Below are positions 27,612-36,566 of a stretch of 64,000 bases of DNA, one piece after another. The position numbers were made by a program, and so were the translations under genes. The notes under the pieces were generated by a model. The model saw nothing but the letters and a program-made list of their open reading frames with translations. It was not told where the DNA came from and did not search any database. The first letter of the stretch is position 1. Each line of letters opens with the position of its first letter. Source of the stretch: Nostoc sp. FACHB-152 (GTDB taxonomy: Bacteria > Cyanobacteriota > Cyanobacteriia > Cyanobacteriales > Nostocaceae); contig NZ_JACJRV010000013.1 in assembly GCF_014697475.1 (NCBI RefSeq), forward strand, positions 1 through 64,000, read 5' to 3'.

Positions 27612-28907
27612 TTATTTGCAAATATCTACAACTGATTCTTGAGAATTGATTTTTAAAATGCGATCGCCTGATAATTTGCGTTTAGCGATCGCATCCATAA
27701 ATACGCCTTCATACCTAGCAATTGCTTGTTCAAAAGCATAATGCTCAAGGGCAAAATTTCTACCTTTCTTACCCAAATGCTCACCTAATTGTTGATTATG
27801 ATAAAGTTCCAGAACTGCATCAGCTAAAGCTTCGGCTGACTCTGGTTCGACAATTATACCCCCGCCACTTTTTCTAATTGCTTTAGCCGCCGTGCCATTT
27901 GCGGGTACAGAACCAATGATGGGACGACCACTCGCTAATAGCAGGGGAATTTTAGAAGGCATATTAAAAGAAATCACATTCCGCTTCTGGACAATCAAAC
28001 CCACATCAGCCGCCGCTAGCATTTGCGGGAGTTGTTCTCGTGGTTGTAATGGCAAGAGTAAAACATTATCTGCCCCACAGAATAAACAATACTGTTGTAA
28101 TCTTGAAAGTGCGATCGCTTCGCCCGCAATTACAAAGCTGATGTCGGGAATATGACGCAAAAGTGCGGCGGCCGCTACCACAGTTTCTAAACCTTGGGTC
28201 AGGGCAATATTCCCAGAGTACATCACCACAAATTTTCCATCTAACTTATGCGTAATTTTCCAAGGATTATTCTCCTTTGGCAAAGGCTGAATGAAATTCA
28301 CATTCACCCAGTTAGGAATACAAACAATTTTTTTAGCAGGTACTTGCTTGTTGACCAAATTTTCTAAAAAACCATCAGCGATAACGCTAATGGTTTGGGC
28401 ATGACGATAGGCAAATTTTTCTAATACTTCGCAAAACCGGATCATCCATTTATTTGTCATTAACCCAACGCGCACAGCCGCTTCTGGCAGAATATCTTGG
28501 ACATTTAAAATCACTGGGCAATTATATATTTTCCCCAGAAAAGCTGCTGGTAGGGTCACTAATAATGGCGGTATAGTGAGAAGAATTACATCTGGTTTTT
28601 TGCCTTTAATAGCTTGGGGAAGACTAGTAATAATAAAACTTAACTCTAACAGTAATCTATCGATTAAATTTGGTTTTGATTTAATTCGCAAGTAACTGCG
28701 TTGAATTGTCACCCCATTAATTTTTTCTGTGAGATACCACTTACCTTGATAATCCGGATAAATCTCGCGCTGTGGATAGTTGGGCATTCCTGTAATTACC
28801 CGCACCTCGTGACCTTGTTTTACCAGTCCTTCTGCCAGTTCAGTCATTAAAGGTGCTATGCCAATTGGCTCTGGATGATAATTATAGGAATAAATCAGAA
28901 TCTGCAT
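27612..28907 (-). CDS. Family 4 glycosyltransferase, WcaI/WbuB-like
   Basis: A 431-residue GT-B retaining glycosyltransferase, expected in exopolysaccharide or O-antigen-like synthesis at the inner membrane. The N-terminal part has ILIYSYNYHPEPIGIAPLMTE (given short), the WcaI/WbuB opening, then MPNYPQREIYPDYQGKWY. The C-terminal donor domain has KFVVMYSGNIALTQGLETVV and the E-x7-E-type region with VEPESAEALADAVLELY. The donor sugar is unknown. MITE copies lie on both sides. Confidence 0.9.
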   Translation of the reverse strand: MQILIYSYNYHPEPIGIAPLMTELAEGLVKQGHEVRVITGMPNYPQREIYPDYQGKWYLTEKINGVTIQRSYLRIKSKPNLIDRLLLELSFIITSLPQAIKGKKPDVILLTIPPLLVTLPAAFLGKIYNCPVILNVQDILPEAAVRVGLMTNKWMIRFCEVLEKFAYRHAQTISVIADGFLENLVNKQVPAKKIVCIPNWVNVNFIQPLPKENNPWKITHKLDGKFVVMYSGNIALTQGLETVVAAAALLRHIPDISFVIAGEAIALSRLQQYCLFCGADNVLLLPLQPREQLPQMLAAADVGLIVQKRNVISFNMPSKIPLLLASGRPIIGSVPANGTAAKAIRKSGGGIIVEPESAEALADAVLELYHNQQLGEHLGKKGRNFALEHYAFEQAIARYEGVFMDAIAKRKLSGDRILKINSQESVVDICK

Positions 28908-28977
28908 GAGTTAATGATGAATTTTGTTAAGTCCGGCTGAATTTATTTAGTGTTAATTTTAGATATTTAAATATTAA

Positions 28978-29093
28978 TATAGGATTCGTATTTTATTTTT
29001 GAAAAAACTCAGTATATTGTTACCTGCCTTCTTTGCTATTGCCTATTCCCTAACTACATAAGTATGTTCAGTAATCAAACCAGATCCCTTATA
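28978..29093. mobile_element. MITE-like element, copy 2
   Basis: The left end TATAGGATTCGTATTTTATT and right end CAAACCAGATCCCTTATA form imperfect terminal inverted repeats. The core contains TTACCTGCCTTCTTTGC, as in copies 1 and 3. It is about 116 bp, slightly shorter because one GCCTATT unit is missing. It lies upstream of the glycosyltransferase gene. Confidence 0.7.
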
Positions 29094-29688
29094 GATAATA
29101 TTGCTTCTTTTGATTGTCAACATTATTTTTAGTTTTAAATACAAATCGGCATTATTTAACCTCCAAATTATTCTTTAAATTAAGTTAATTTTTATGAAAA
29201 TAGCATTTAATCTAAATATTTATTTAGCTGAAAGCTTTAACGTTTGGATAGAAGCAAGCATTTTTGATATTTAATTGTTACTCGCTATTTTTATCATGGC
29301 TGTAGCATTGTACTCAATAATCTTAATTTACTTACTGATGTTTTATTAAATCTTTAACTTTTAATGGAATGTTACATTTATCAATTAATTAAGTCAAAAC
29401 TAGTTGAATTTACTGAAAAAACTTTTGTTGAATGAAGATTGAGCAGAAATTATATATGCTGGTTGCTAGATAAATTAGCATAATTACTCATCATGAAACA
29501 TTGATACCAAGAGGTTTTTAAGCCTATTCCTTGTTACCTACTATCTAGCAATACTGTTTAATTTATAAACTTTATAAGAGAGTTAGGTAACAGGAAAAAT
29601 TTTTACAGACAACACCCAAATTACAGTAAATAAATGCGAAAATATATCAGTATTTTGATTGAGTTACTTTGATGATTTATGCAGGCAG
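29094..29688. other. AT-rich intergenic region, no gene seen
   Basis: About 595 bp, strongly AT-rich, with stops in all frames at short distances. I see no RNA gene, strong hairpin or promoter that I can support. It separates the glycosyltransferase promoter region from the end of the gluconokinase gene. Confidence 0.5.
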
Positions 29689-30180
29689 TTAAACGTTGAG
29701 GAAAGTTGTGATATCGTCAATAATTTCCTCTAAATTTTGGGAGATATCAACATAAAATGCCTGTGTAGCGGTTGGTTCCTCTAGGGTATCGAACTGACTG
29801 GGTAAGAGATCAGCTTTCATGAAATGACCAACGCGATCGCGCAGTCTTTGCTGAATCAACTCATAGCTACCTTTGAGGTAAATAAATTTCACCCGTGGAT
29901 CATCGCCACCGAGAATCTGACGATAAGTAGACTTCAGTGCCGAACAAGCTAGGATAACATTTTTATCTTCTTGTAGCCAACGAGCGATCGCGCTTTGCAT
30001 AGTCTGTAACCAAGGAGTGCGATCGGCATCTGTCAAAGGTTCTCCCCTAGCCATCTTTGCCAATGCTATTGCTGAGTGAAATAAATCCGCATCGCTAAAT
30101 TCCCAGCCTGTAGCAGCTGCAAGTGCTTGACCAACAGTTGTTTTACCTGAGCCTGCTACTCCCATGACAATTACAATCAT
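29689..30180 (-). CDS. gntK: Gluconokinase (GntK type)
   Basis: A 163-residue P-loop kinase that phosphorylates gluconate to 6-phosphogluconate, feeding the oxidative pentose phosphate pathway. The Walker A motif is GVAGSGKTT, followed by SDADLFHS and the family stretch MARGEPLTDADRTPWLQTM. ACSALKSTYRQIL and KADLLPSQFDTLEEP are also characteristic. Length is normal. It is a single gene in an area with other sugar genes (galK, galT, GH2). Confidence 0.93.
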   Translation of the reverse strand: MIVIVMGVAGSGKTTVGQALAAATGWEFSDADLFHSAIALAKMARGEPLTDADRTPWLQTMQSAIARWLQEDKNVILACSALKSTYRQILGGDDPRVKFIYLKGSYELIQQRLRDRVGHFMKADLLPSQFDTLEEPTATQAFYVDISQNLEEIIDDITTFLNV

Positions 30181-30369
30181 AAGTTCTTCAATTAAACCTT
30201 CACACCCACTTTGAGGAATTTCGTAACTACACGCTGAAATATCTCAGTTTATTCACATAAATAGGAGTGATTTTACTTTTTAAAGTATGTTAGAGTAATT
30301 CGCAAGTCTTAGGCTTTTATCACTTCGTGCAAATGTTAGTCGCCTCTAAAAGTTAAAGCTAACTTCATA

Positions 30370-30490
30370 TATAGGACTCATATTTCATTCTTTTAAAAAA
30401 TCAGTACATCGTTACCTGCCTTCTTTGCTATTGCCTATTGCCTATTGCCTGACTACACAAGTATGTTCAGTAATCAAACCAGATTCTATA
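30370..30490. mobile_element. MITE-like element, copy 3
   Basis: The left end TATAGGACTCATATTTCATT and right end CAAACCAGATTCTATA are imperfect inverted repeats. The core has TTACCTGCCTTCTTTGC and GCCTATTGCCTATTGCCT as in copy 1. About 121 bp. It ends 156 bp before the ccaA ATG and may add promoter or terminator signals there. Confidence 0.72.
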
Positions 30491-30645
30491 ACTAAAGAGT
30501 GGATACATTGTAGGAATTTAAAGCACAAGTTAACTTATGATATAAGAATTCTCAATGGTTAAAGCGTAAAGAACAAACGCTCTCTACTGTCTTAATTTGC
30601 TTCCTCTGATTTGGCACTTAAGCCGCGTATTTGTGGAATTTGGTA

Positions 30646-31458
30646 ATGAAGAAATTAATTAAAGGTCTGCGTGAATTCAAATCTAGCTATTTTTCGACGC
30701 ATCAATCACTGTTTGAGCAACTTTCGCTTGGGCAGAAGCCCAGAGTGTTGTTTATTACCTGTTCCGATTCGCGTCTTGATCCTAATCTAATTACACAAGC
30801 CCAGGTAGGTGAGTTATTTGTCATCCGCAATGCAGGCAACATCATTCCTCCATATGGGGCGACCAATGGCGGTGAAGGTGCCACAATTGAGTATGCTGTG
30901 CAAGCCTTAGATATTCGTCAAATTATTATCTGTGGTCACTCTCATTGCGGTGCAATGAAAGGGCTAATGAAGTTAAACAGCCTGAGTAAAGAAATGCCCC
31001 TTGTACATGATTGGCTGAAATATGCAGAAGCAACCCGAAGGCTAGTGCTAGACCATTATGGTCACTACAGTGGGGAGGAACTATTAGAAATTATGATTGC
31101 TGAGAATGTTCTCACCCAAATTGAAAATTTGCGGACTTATCCAGTAATTCACTCTAAGCTCTACCAAGGACAACTTAATATTTATGCTTGGGTTTATCAT
31201 ATTGAAACAGGCGAAGTCTTAGCATACGATCCCGATAGGCACGCCTATGTCTTACCTCAAACTCAAGTAACAGAATCAGAGGAAGAAACCCACCGCCTAA
31301 ATCCGTTTCCGATTTGCGATGTGCCAAATGGTACGATCCATAAGCCAGAAACAGAGATAACACCTCCTCAAGTACTTCCCGTTTCTGCAAATGAGCGTTT
31401 TCCCATGACGCGCCTCTCTCCAGAACAGATGGAGCGAATTTATCGCGGCTCAAATTAG
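30646..31458 (+). CDS. ccaA: Beta-type carbonic anhydrase, carboxysomal CcaA/IcfA type
   Basis: A 270-residue zinc enzyme that interconverts bicarbonate and CO2. Zinc ligands fall at Cys39 (in CSDSRLDPNLIT), His98 and Cys101 (in GHSHCGAMKG). The numbering agrees with what I recall for Synechocystis CcaA. The C-terminal extension beyond the catalytic core ends in SPEQMERIYRGSN, like the end of carboxysomal CcaA, which binds CcmM in the family. The length also matches. The ATG at 30646 is chosen; TTG 30631 would add five residues. It is monocistronic and not near ccm genes in this window. It probably supplies CO2 to Rubisco inside the carboxysome. Confidence 0.9.
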   Translation: MKKLIKGLREFKSSYFSTHQSLFEQLSLGQKPRVLFITCSDSRLDPNLITQAQVGELFVIRNAGNIIPPYGATNGGEGATIEYAVQALDIRQIIICGHSHCGAMKGLMKLNSLSKEMPLVHDWLKYAEATRRLVLDHYGHYSGEELLEIMIAENVLTQIENLRTYPVIHSKLYQGQLNIYAWVYHIETGEVLAYDPDRHAYVLPQTQVTESEEETHRLNPFPICDVPNGTIHKPETEITPPQVLPVSANERFPMTRLSPEQMERIYRGSN

Positions 31459-31545
31459 TGGTTAGCCAAGATAACTTAGCAGGGAAAAGGGTCAAGGGGC
31501 AAAGGTTTGTTCTTTCCCTTTTCCCTTTCTCCTCTACACCTATTT

Positions 31546-31917
31546 TCAACGTATAGCTACACTATCGCCTGGCACAGAAGGCCATCTGACTGTGAGAATA
31601 GTACACTCAGTCTCTGCAACCCAGCAATGTGGCTCACCTGCACACCAAAGTACGTAGTCACCCTCACGCTCTAAAACAATCTCTTTATTTTCAAATTGCA
31701 GGCGAAATTTGCCACTAATCAAGATAGAAAGAGTAGCAGCTTTGTGGTTTATTGCCCACTGAGTTCTTTGATCTCCTGCTTTGTGGACACCCCATTTAAT
31801 TTCTAAATCTTGAGTCGATCGCGGGTCATCATCTGGGGTGATAAAGTGACCAATAAACCAACCCCAGCGATTTGCACCTTCAGTGGCGGCGTTACCATAA
31901 ATAACTCTAGGCTGCAT
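31546..31917 (-). CDS. Cupin-domain protein
   Basis: A 123-residue single-domain cupin. Beta strands with a conserved-barrel pattern are visible (KWGVHKAGDQRTQWAINHKA; LSILISGKFRLQFENKEIVL; EGDYVLWCAGEPHCWVAE). The metal-binding His/Glu set of motif 1 is weak; one His is seen in GEPHCWVAE. It overlaps the end of galK by 11 bp on the same strand, so the two are translated from one message. A sugar-binding or isomerase-like role would fit, but this is inference. Confidence 0.78.
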   Translation of the reverse strand: MQPRVIYGNAATEGANRWGWFIGHFITPDDDPRSTQDLEIKWGVHKAGDQRTQWAINHKAATLSILISGKFRLQFENKEIVLEREGDYVLWCAGEPHCWVAETECTILTVRWPSVPGDSVAIR

Positions 31918-32989
31918 GATTCGATTCCAAAGAAGGAACTAAAATTTTTCCGGTGTTACCTGTATGGCTATACTGTTCTAGGACTTGATTAGCGATCGCT
32001 TTTCCTTCACCTAAAGCTACCAAAGCCACACAAGCTCCGCCAAAACCTGCACCAGTCAGCCTGGAACCAAATACGCCTGGGGTTTTCTGAAAAATTTCTA
32101 CTAAAGTATTTAGTGCTGGTACAGACACTTCGTAATCATCACGCAAACTCGTATGAGATGCGTTCATCAATTCGCCAAACCGCTCAGGTGTGACACCTTC
32201 CAAAGCTTCCAAGACGCGGTTATCTTCTGTAACTACATGACGAGCGCGACGCTTTAGAGGTTCAGGTAATGCTTCTGTTACTTTCGCATCAGTTACATCT
32301 CGCAGTGCTTTTACTCCTAGTAAATGTGCTGCTTCTTCACACTCAGCACGCCGTTGGTTATAACCACTACTTGCCAGAGTTCGCGGTACACCACTATCTA
32401 TAACTACAATTTCTGCTCCTGAAGGGAAAGGTAGTACACGGCGTTCTAGAGTGCGGGTATCTAAAAATAAAATATGCTCAGTATCAGCCAAGCTAGAAGC
32501 CATTTGATCCATAATGCCGCATTGCACACCAGCATAGTTAATCTCAGCTTGCTGCGCTAGTTGGGCGATTTCAACATCATCAATTGGCAGATTGAGGAGT
32601 TGGCGAATTGCTCTTAACGTTGCTACTTCTAACGCTGCACTACTTGATAAACCAGAACCCATCGGAACTGATGATTGGACATATACGTTTAGTGGTGGAA
32701 CTGTGTGTCCTGCTTTTTGCAACACCTCAATACAACCAAAAATATATCTGGCAAATCCCGAAGGTGAATGATTAATTTCTAAAATGCTGACTCGTTCATT
32801 TAAATTTTCTGAGTAAAAATGATGATATCCATCATCACTATGACTTAGCTGTACAGTTGTTTGTTGCGGAATCGCTGTTGGCAGTACAAAACCATCGTTG
32901 TAGTCGGTATGTTCGCCAAGTAAATTCACCCTACCTGGCGCACTAGCTTGCGTTTGGGGTAGTGTACCAAATATTTGTGAGAAATTCAT
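31907..32989 (-). CDS. galK: Galactokinase
   Basis: A GHMP-family kinase that makes galactose-1-phosphate, first step of the Leloir pathway. The 360-residue protein has the galactokinase signature GRVNLLGEHTDYNDGFVLP, the ATP-binding motif PMGSGLSSSAALEVA and the C-terminal GSRLTGAGFGGACVAL. Length is typical. It overlaps the downstream cupin gene by 11 bp. galT, the next pathway enzyme, is about 4 kb away in the same orientation, with unrelated genes between. Confidence 0.96.
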   Translation of the reverse strand: MNFSQIFGTLPQTQASAPGRVNLLGEHTDYNDGFVLPTAIPQQTTVQLSHSDDGYHHFYSENLNERVSILEINHSPSGFARYIFGCIEVLQKAGHTVPPLNVYVQSSVPMGSGLSSSAALEVATLRAIRQLLNLPIDDVEIAQLAQQAEINYAGVQCGIMDQMASSLADTEHILFLDTRTLERRVLPFPSGAEIVVIDSGVPRTLASSGYNQRRAECEEAAHLLGVKALRDVTDAKVTEALPEPLKRRARHVVTEDNRVLEALEGVTPERFGELMNASHTSLRDDYEVSVPALNTLVEIFQKTPGVFGSRLTGAGFGGACVALVALGEGKAIANQVLEQYSHTGNTGKILVPSLESNHAA

Positions 32990-33161
32990 AGTTATTTTTT
33001 TAAGGAAGAGAGGCTAGAGACTAGGGTTAGAGGCTAGGTGAGTGTACCTCATCCAGATGTAAAAGGTGTATGGCAATTGAAGCAATTTTTAGGACATTTC
33101 CTCCTGATAAAATCCATGCACAAAGGTACTTTCAAGCCTGTTAACTGTTAACTGCCTTAAA

Positions 33162-34271
33162 TCACCTTTTCAAAGGCACAGCACGTAATCTTCCTTCTAC
33201 CTCAACGCTCGGAAAGTTAGGATCAAAAGTCAGGTTTTCTAGCTTGCCATCTTTGAGGATGACAAATGTATCTTCAACCTTTGCCCCTGGTAAACTAGGA
33301 TTCCAAGCGATCGCTTTGTTTTCTGTCAATGACTCAGTTGTATGGGGAGTTGCTACAACCTCTCGCGCTAAATAGCCGGTAGTTCCTCCCTGATGATGTT
33401 GGCGGATAGCATCAGGAAAACCATGCCGTTCATAAGCTTGCGCTAGTGCATAATAAACTGCGTCGAGAGTCATTCCCGGTTGAGATGCAGATAGAACTTT
33501 GGCTTCGATTTCTCGCACATGACGATGTAGTTCGGCTTCATCTTGGGAAAGTTCACCAAAACAAACGAAGCGAGTCAAGTTAGCAAACAAACCATAGCCT
33601 CTCGCACAAAACACTAGCATTGCTTGCCGTCCTAGTTTTTCTGCTGTCGCTGTAGCATGACGATACAGAGGTAAACGTCTCTCTCCCGCTACCAATGTCA
33701 CGGCTGGATGCAAACCTCTTGCCCATAATGCTTCTGCACCTGCACCCGCTAACTGATATTCTGTCCAAGTAGGTTGGGCAGCTTGGAGTACTTCTGTCAT
33801 GGCTGCACTGGCTTTTTGTCCAACTTGGCGATATCTTTCTAGCTCAGTTGGCATGAGTACCCGTTTATATGCTACTAGAGAAGGTGGTACTGGTTGCTCT
33901 TGGGCTGTGGGGCGATCGCGCTTCGCGTTGTCGCAGACATCGCTCAGAACTATGCCCCCAGCAGTTGCATCCCGCACAAAGCTTTCACGAGTATCAGGTT
34001 CAGCCCAAGGGCTAACCTGCAATTTAAAATTACTGGGTAATTCCTCATCCTTTAAGCGTTGCGCTTCAATTTCATCTGTCAATATCCACGCATCTTGGCC
34101 TGTAACTAATACTTCTGCGACACCAGTTTCAGCAGTGAGCAACACAGTATGAGAAGCACCAGCCGTCGCCCAAGCAAACCAATCTGTCCCTCGCAGACGC
34201 ACACCGCCCGCCTCAGTTTCCGAGATGGTTTGCCTAATTAACTCTAGTTTTCGAGAAACTTCCTCGTTCAT
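33162..34271 (-). CDS. M24 (aminopeptidase P/creatinase fold) family protein lacking most metal ligands
   Basis: A 369-residue protein with an N-terminal creatinase-like domain (about 1-135) and a pita-bread M24 domain (about 145-350; PTELERYRQVGQKASAAM). In active metallopeptidases the ligands are Asp, Asp, His, Glu, Glu. Here the Asp positions read VFCARGYG and ANLTR, the first Glu position reads WNPSLPG, and only the His (QHHQGGTTGY) and the final Glu (KVEDTF) remain. So it is probably not a dinuclear metal aminopeptidase. It could be a metal-free enzyme like creatinase or a binding protein. Confidence 0.8.
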   Translation of the reverse strand: MNEEVSRKLELIRQTISETEAGGVRLRGTDWFAWATAGASHTVLLTAETGVAEVLVTGQDAWILTDEIEAQRLKDEELPSNFKLQVSPWAEPDTRESFVRDATAGGIVLSDVCDNAKRDRPTAQEQPVPPSLVAYKRVLMPTELERYRQVGQKASAAMTEVLQAAQPTWTEYQLAGAGAEALWARGLHPAVTLVAGERRLPLYRHATATAEKLGRQAMLVFCARGYGLFANLTRFVCFGELSQDEAELHRHVREIEAKVLSASQPGMTLDAVYYALAQAYERHGFPDAIRQHHQGGTTGYLAREVVATPHTTESLTENKAIAWNPSLPGAKVEDTFVILKDGKLENLTFDPNFPSVEVEGRLRAVPLKR

Positions 34272-34583
34272 AAAAAATAAAAGCAGATGAACACCGATGA
34301 TTAATTATCAAAGCCATCTACGTCTTTCTGCGTCTGTCTAAGGTTTTGAACTGAGGTTTTTTGAGATAAATATACCTTTACTGTTTCTCCTCGGTAATTT
34401 TGTATTTCAGTAATTTTTATAGCAAATTAGGGGTAATTACTGAATCATGATAATATTTCTACCAATACCAGCTTTGAATGTTAATTCACGCTAGAAAGCT
34501 AAAAATGTCGTTTGGCAACTCAATTAGTTGTAAAGCATTGATTACCCTCTAACTTATTGTTTAATTCCTACAAAATATTGATT

Positions 34584-35480
34584 ATGGAAGCAAGCTTTTT
34601 GAGTGCGGTTGTTTTACCGATAGCCTTAGCTATCATTATGCTAGGCATGGGTTTGTCTCTGCTACCAGAAGATTTTCAACGTGTAAGGAAGTATCCGAAA
34701 GCTGTCTCCATTGGCTTGATCAGTCAGGTAGTTTTATTACCTGTGATTGGTTTTGGTATTGCTAAATTGGTACCTATGCAACCTGTCATTGCTATGGGGT
34801 TAATGATCATAGCATTGTGTCCTGGTGGGGTATCCTCGAATGTAATTACATTCCTTGCTAAAGGTGATGTTGCACTCTCAGTGACTCTAACAGCTTTTAG
34901 TAGTTTAATTACAGTATTTACAATTCCGGTGTTAGGGAACCTAGCATATCAGCACTTCATTGGTCAAAGTGCGGCGATCGCTCTACCTATTGGTGCAACA
35001 ATAGTACAAATTTTCTTGATGACGCTTCTACCCATAATCATAGGAATGGGTATGCGGCAGAGATTTCCCGAAATTGCGCGTCGTCTAGAAAAAGTAACTA
35101 GCCGCCTAGCAGTTGCTTTCCTGGCGATAATTATTCTCTTACTTGTGATTCGTGAGTGGAACCGTCTCCCTGGCTTTATTCTGCAAGTGGGAATTGCTGT
35201 AGTGCTGTTGAATACTATTTCAATGTTGGCGGGGTTTTATGTTAGCAAGCTGTTGAAACTCAATGCTCCGCAGCAAATCTGCATTGCCATTGAGGTTGGG
35301 ATTCAAAATGGTACACTAGCGATCGCAATTACCGCCGGATTACTCAACAATCCTGATATGGCAATCCCAGCTGCGGTTTACAGTTTGTTTATGTATGTGA
35401 CAGGTTTAATTGCTATTAATTATGGTAGAAAGTTAGCTGCAACTGCTGCTATTCAGCAACCTTTAGAAAGTAAGGTTTAG
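34584..35480 (+). CDS. Bile acid:sodium symporter (BASS) family transporter
   Basis: A 298-residue integral membrane protein with about nine to ten helices. It shows the family features LGMGLSLLPEDFQRV, CPGGVSSNVITFLAKGDVALSV and IEVGIQNGTLAIAI, where the paired GG/N elements form the substrate and sodium sites. Transported substrates in the family include bile acids, pyruvate and other organic anions; plant and cyanobacterial relatives carry organic acids. It is not the SbtA bicarbonate transporter type. The ATG at 34584 is preferred over TTG 34557. Confidence 0.9.
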   Translation: MEASFLSAVVLPIALAIIMLGMGLSLLPEDFQRVRKYPKAVSIGLISQVVLLPVIGFGIAKLVPMQPVIAMGLMIIALCPGGVSSNVITFLAKGDVALSVTLTAFSSLITVFTIPVLGNLAYQHFIGQSAAIALPIGATIVQIFLMTLLPIIIGMGMRQRFPEIARRLEKVTSRLAVAFLAIIILLLVIREWNRLPGFILQVGIAVVLLNTISMLAGFYVSKLLKLNAPQQICIAIEVGIQNGTLAIAITAGLLNNPDMAIPAAVYSLFMYVTGLIAINYGRKLAATAAIQQPLESKV

Positions 35481-35552
35481 CATAGGACAAAATCTGGTAT
35501 TTCTGAGTAAGAATATGAAATAGCCTCAGGCGGTTGACTAAATAATCTATAT

Positions 35553-35948
35553 CTAGTTTTCTAACCAGTTCTCTAGTTGTAAGTTAGGAATATTAGTAAA
35601 ATCTTTGATGTTATTAGTTACGAGAATATCATTGCGAGAACGAGCAACAGCAGCAATTAACGCATCTATTTCTCCAGTTGGTTTACCAATCTTTTTGAGT
35701 TCGCTTTGAATCTTGCCAAATTCAATCGCCGCTTCTAAGGTAAAGGTTTCTATTGGTAATAGCTCAGTAAACTGATGCAATATTTCCAGATTATTAACCA
35801 CCTGTTGAGAATAGTAAATGCCTTTATAAAGTTCAGCAACAATAATTGTGGATAGATAACATTGGCTGAAGTAGCGATTAAATTTCTTAATTGCTTGGGG
35901 GTTTTCTTGAAGTAGTGCAATGCAAATGTTAGTGTCTAACAGATACAT
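35553..35948 (-). CDS. vapC: PIN-domain ribonuclease toxin (VapC-like)
   Basis: A 131-residue PIN domain. The acidic active-site residues are visible: Asp5 in MYLLDTNICIALL, Glu in IVAELYKGIY, Asp in GEIDALIAAVA, and the final ILVTNNIKDFTNIPNLQLENW strand (given short) where the usual fourth acid lies in NNIKDF. Cleaves RNA, often initiator tRNA, in the family. It overlaps the upstream antitoxin by one base (TAATG), the normal translational coupling of a type II module. The symbol is generic. Confidence 0.9.
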   Translation of the reverse strand: MYLLDTNICIALLQENPQAIKKFNRYFSQCYLSTIIVAELYKGIYYSQQVVNNLEILHQFTELLPIETFTLEAAIEFGKIQSELKKIGKPTGEIDALIAAVARSRNDILVTNNIKDFTNIPNLQLENWLEN

Positions 35949-36235
35949 TAGCGGTTATCCTGATTATCAATTGAGTCTATGCTTCTACCTTGATAAGCAT
36001 GGCGTTGTTGGTCGATGTCTGCAAATATTTCTGTTAAATCTGGTTGATTTTTCCACGCGCCAAATAATTTATTTAATCTAGCCAATCTTTCTTCTTCTGT
36101 TAAATTCAGTTTTGATTCTTGTATTGGCTTGGCAATCAATTCTACTTCTATAATTATTTCTGTTCCATCAGGAATGTTATTTATTTGCTCTAACAGTTCA
36201 ATATTTTGTCCACGTTTAATACCTTTGACTTTCAT
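35948..36235 (-). CDS. Antitoxin of the VapBC-like pair
   Basis: A 95-residue protein directly upstream of the PIN toxin. The N-terminal 40 residues (MKVKGIKRGQNIELLEQINN, then DGTEIIIEVE) form short strands like the swapped-hairpin antitoxins common in cyanobacteria. The C-terminal part (LTEEERLARLNKLFGAWKNQ and onward) is a charged helix expected to wrap the toxin. It should repress its own promoter together with the toxin. The family name is uncertain; the context makes the role likely. Confidence 0.82.
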   Translation of the reverse strand: MKVKGIKRGQNIELLEQINNIPDGTEIIIEVELIAKPIQESKLNLTEEERLARLNKLFGAWKNQPDLTEIFADIDQQRHAYQGRSIDSIDNQDNR

Positions 36236-36299
36236 GTTTATTTAATATTATATTTTTTAGATATTATAATTTTAAATCATTTTTAAATAAATAGGACTG

Positions 36300-36425
36300 A
36301 CGCACAAGTATGAAAAAACGTAGATGCGTTAGCGGCTACTCTACCCTTCGGGAACGGCTTCGCCGAACGAGAACGCCTGATGGCGAACCCGCAGGGTAGG
36401 ACGCAAAGGATACACAGTTATAAGA
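36300..36425. repeat. Dispersed intergenic repeat with nested inverted sequence
   Basis: A block upstream of the retropepsin-like pair contains CTACTCTACCCTTCGGGAAC, CGGCTTCGCCG, AGAACGCCTGATGGCGAAC and CCCGCAGGGTAGGACGCAAA. CTACCC and GGGTAG at its two ends are inverse complements, so the unit can form one long stem. It shares ACGCAAAGG with the repeat at 10230-10385. It is non-coding. Confidence 0.55.
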
Positions 36426-36566
36426 GTTTGAGAGAGTTCTTGCGTAAGTCCTTAGTACTTATGCATTGGCAAGCAAGACCACACTTAACAAGGAGTGTTT
36501 AAGTTGAATAGGTAGGAAATAGATTAAGCTTTTAGTAAAGCTACCAACTAAAGTGGGGCGCAAAAT

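Noticed and set aside
27490-30460. GCCTATTGCCTATTGCCT repeats as a possible CRISPR array
   Set aside because: The unit is 7-8 bp with no spacers. The repeats belong to the MITE core, and no cas genes are near.
31175-31549. A 124-codon minus-strand frame overlapping the 3' end of ccaA
   Set aside because: It is antisense to a clear carbonic anhydrase, has no family features and starts in the spacer. It is a shadow frame.
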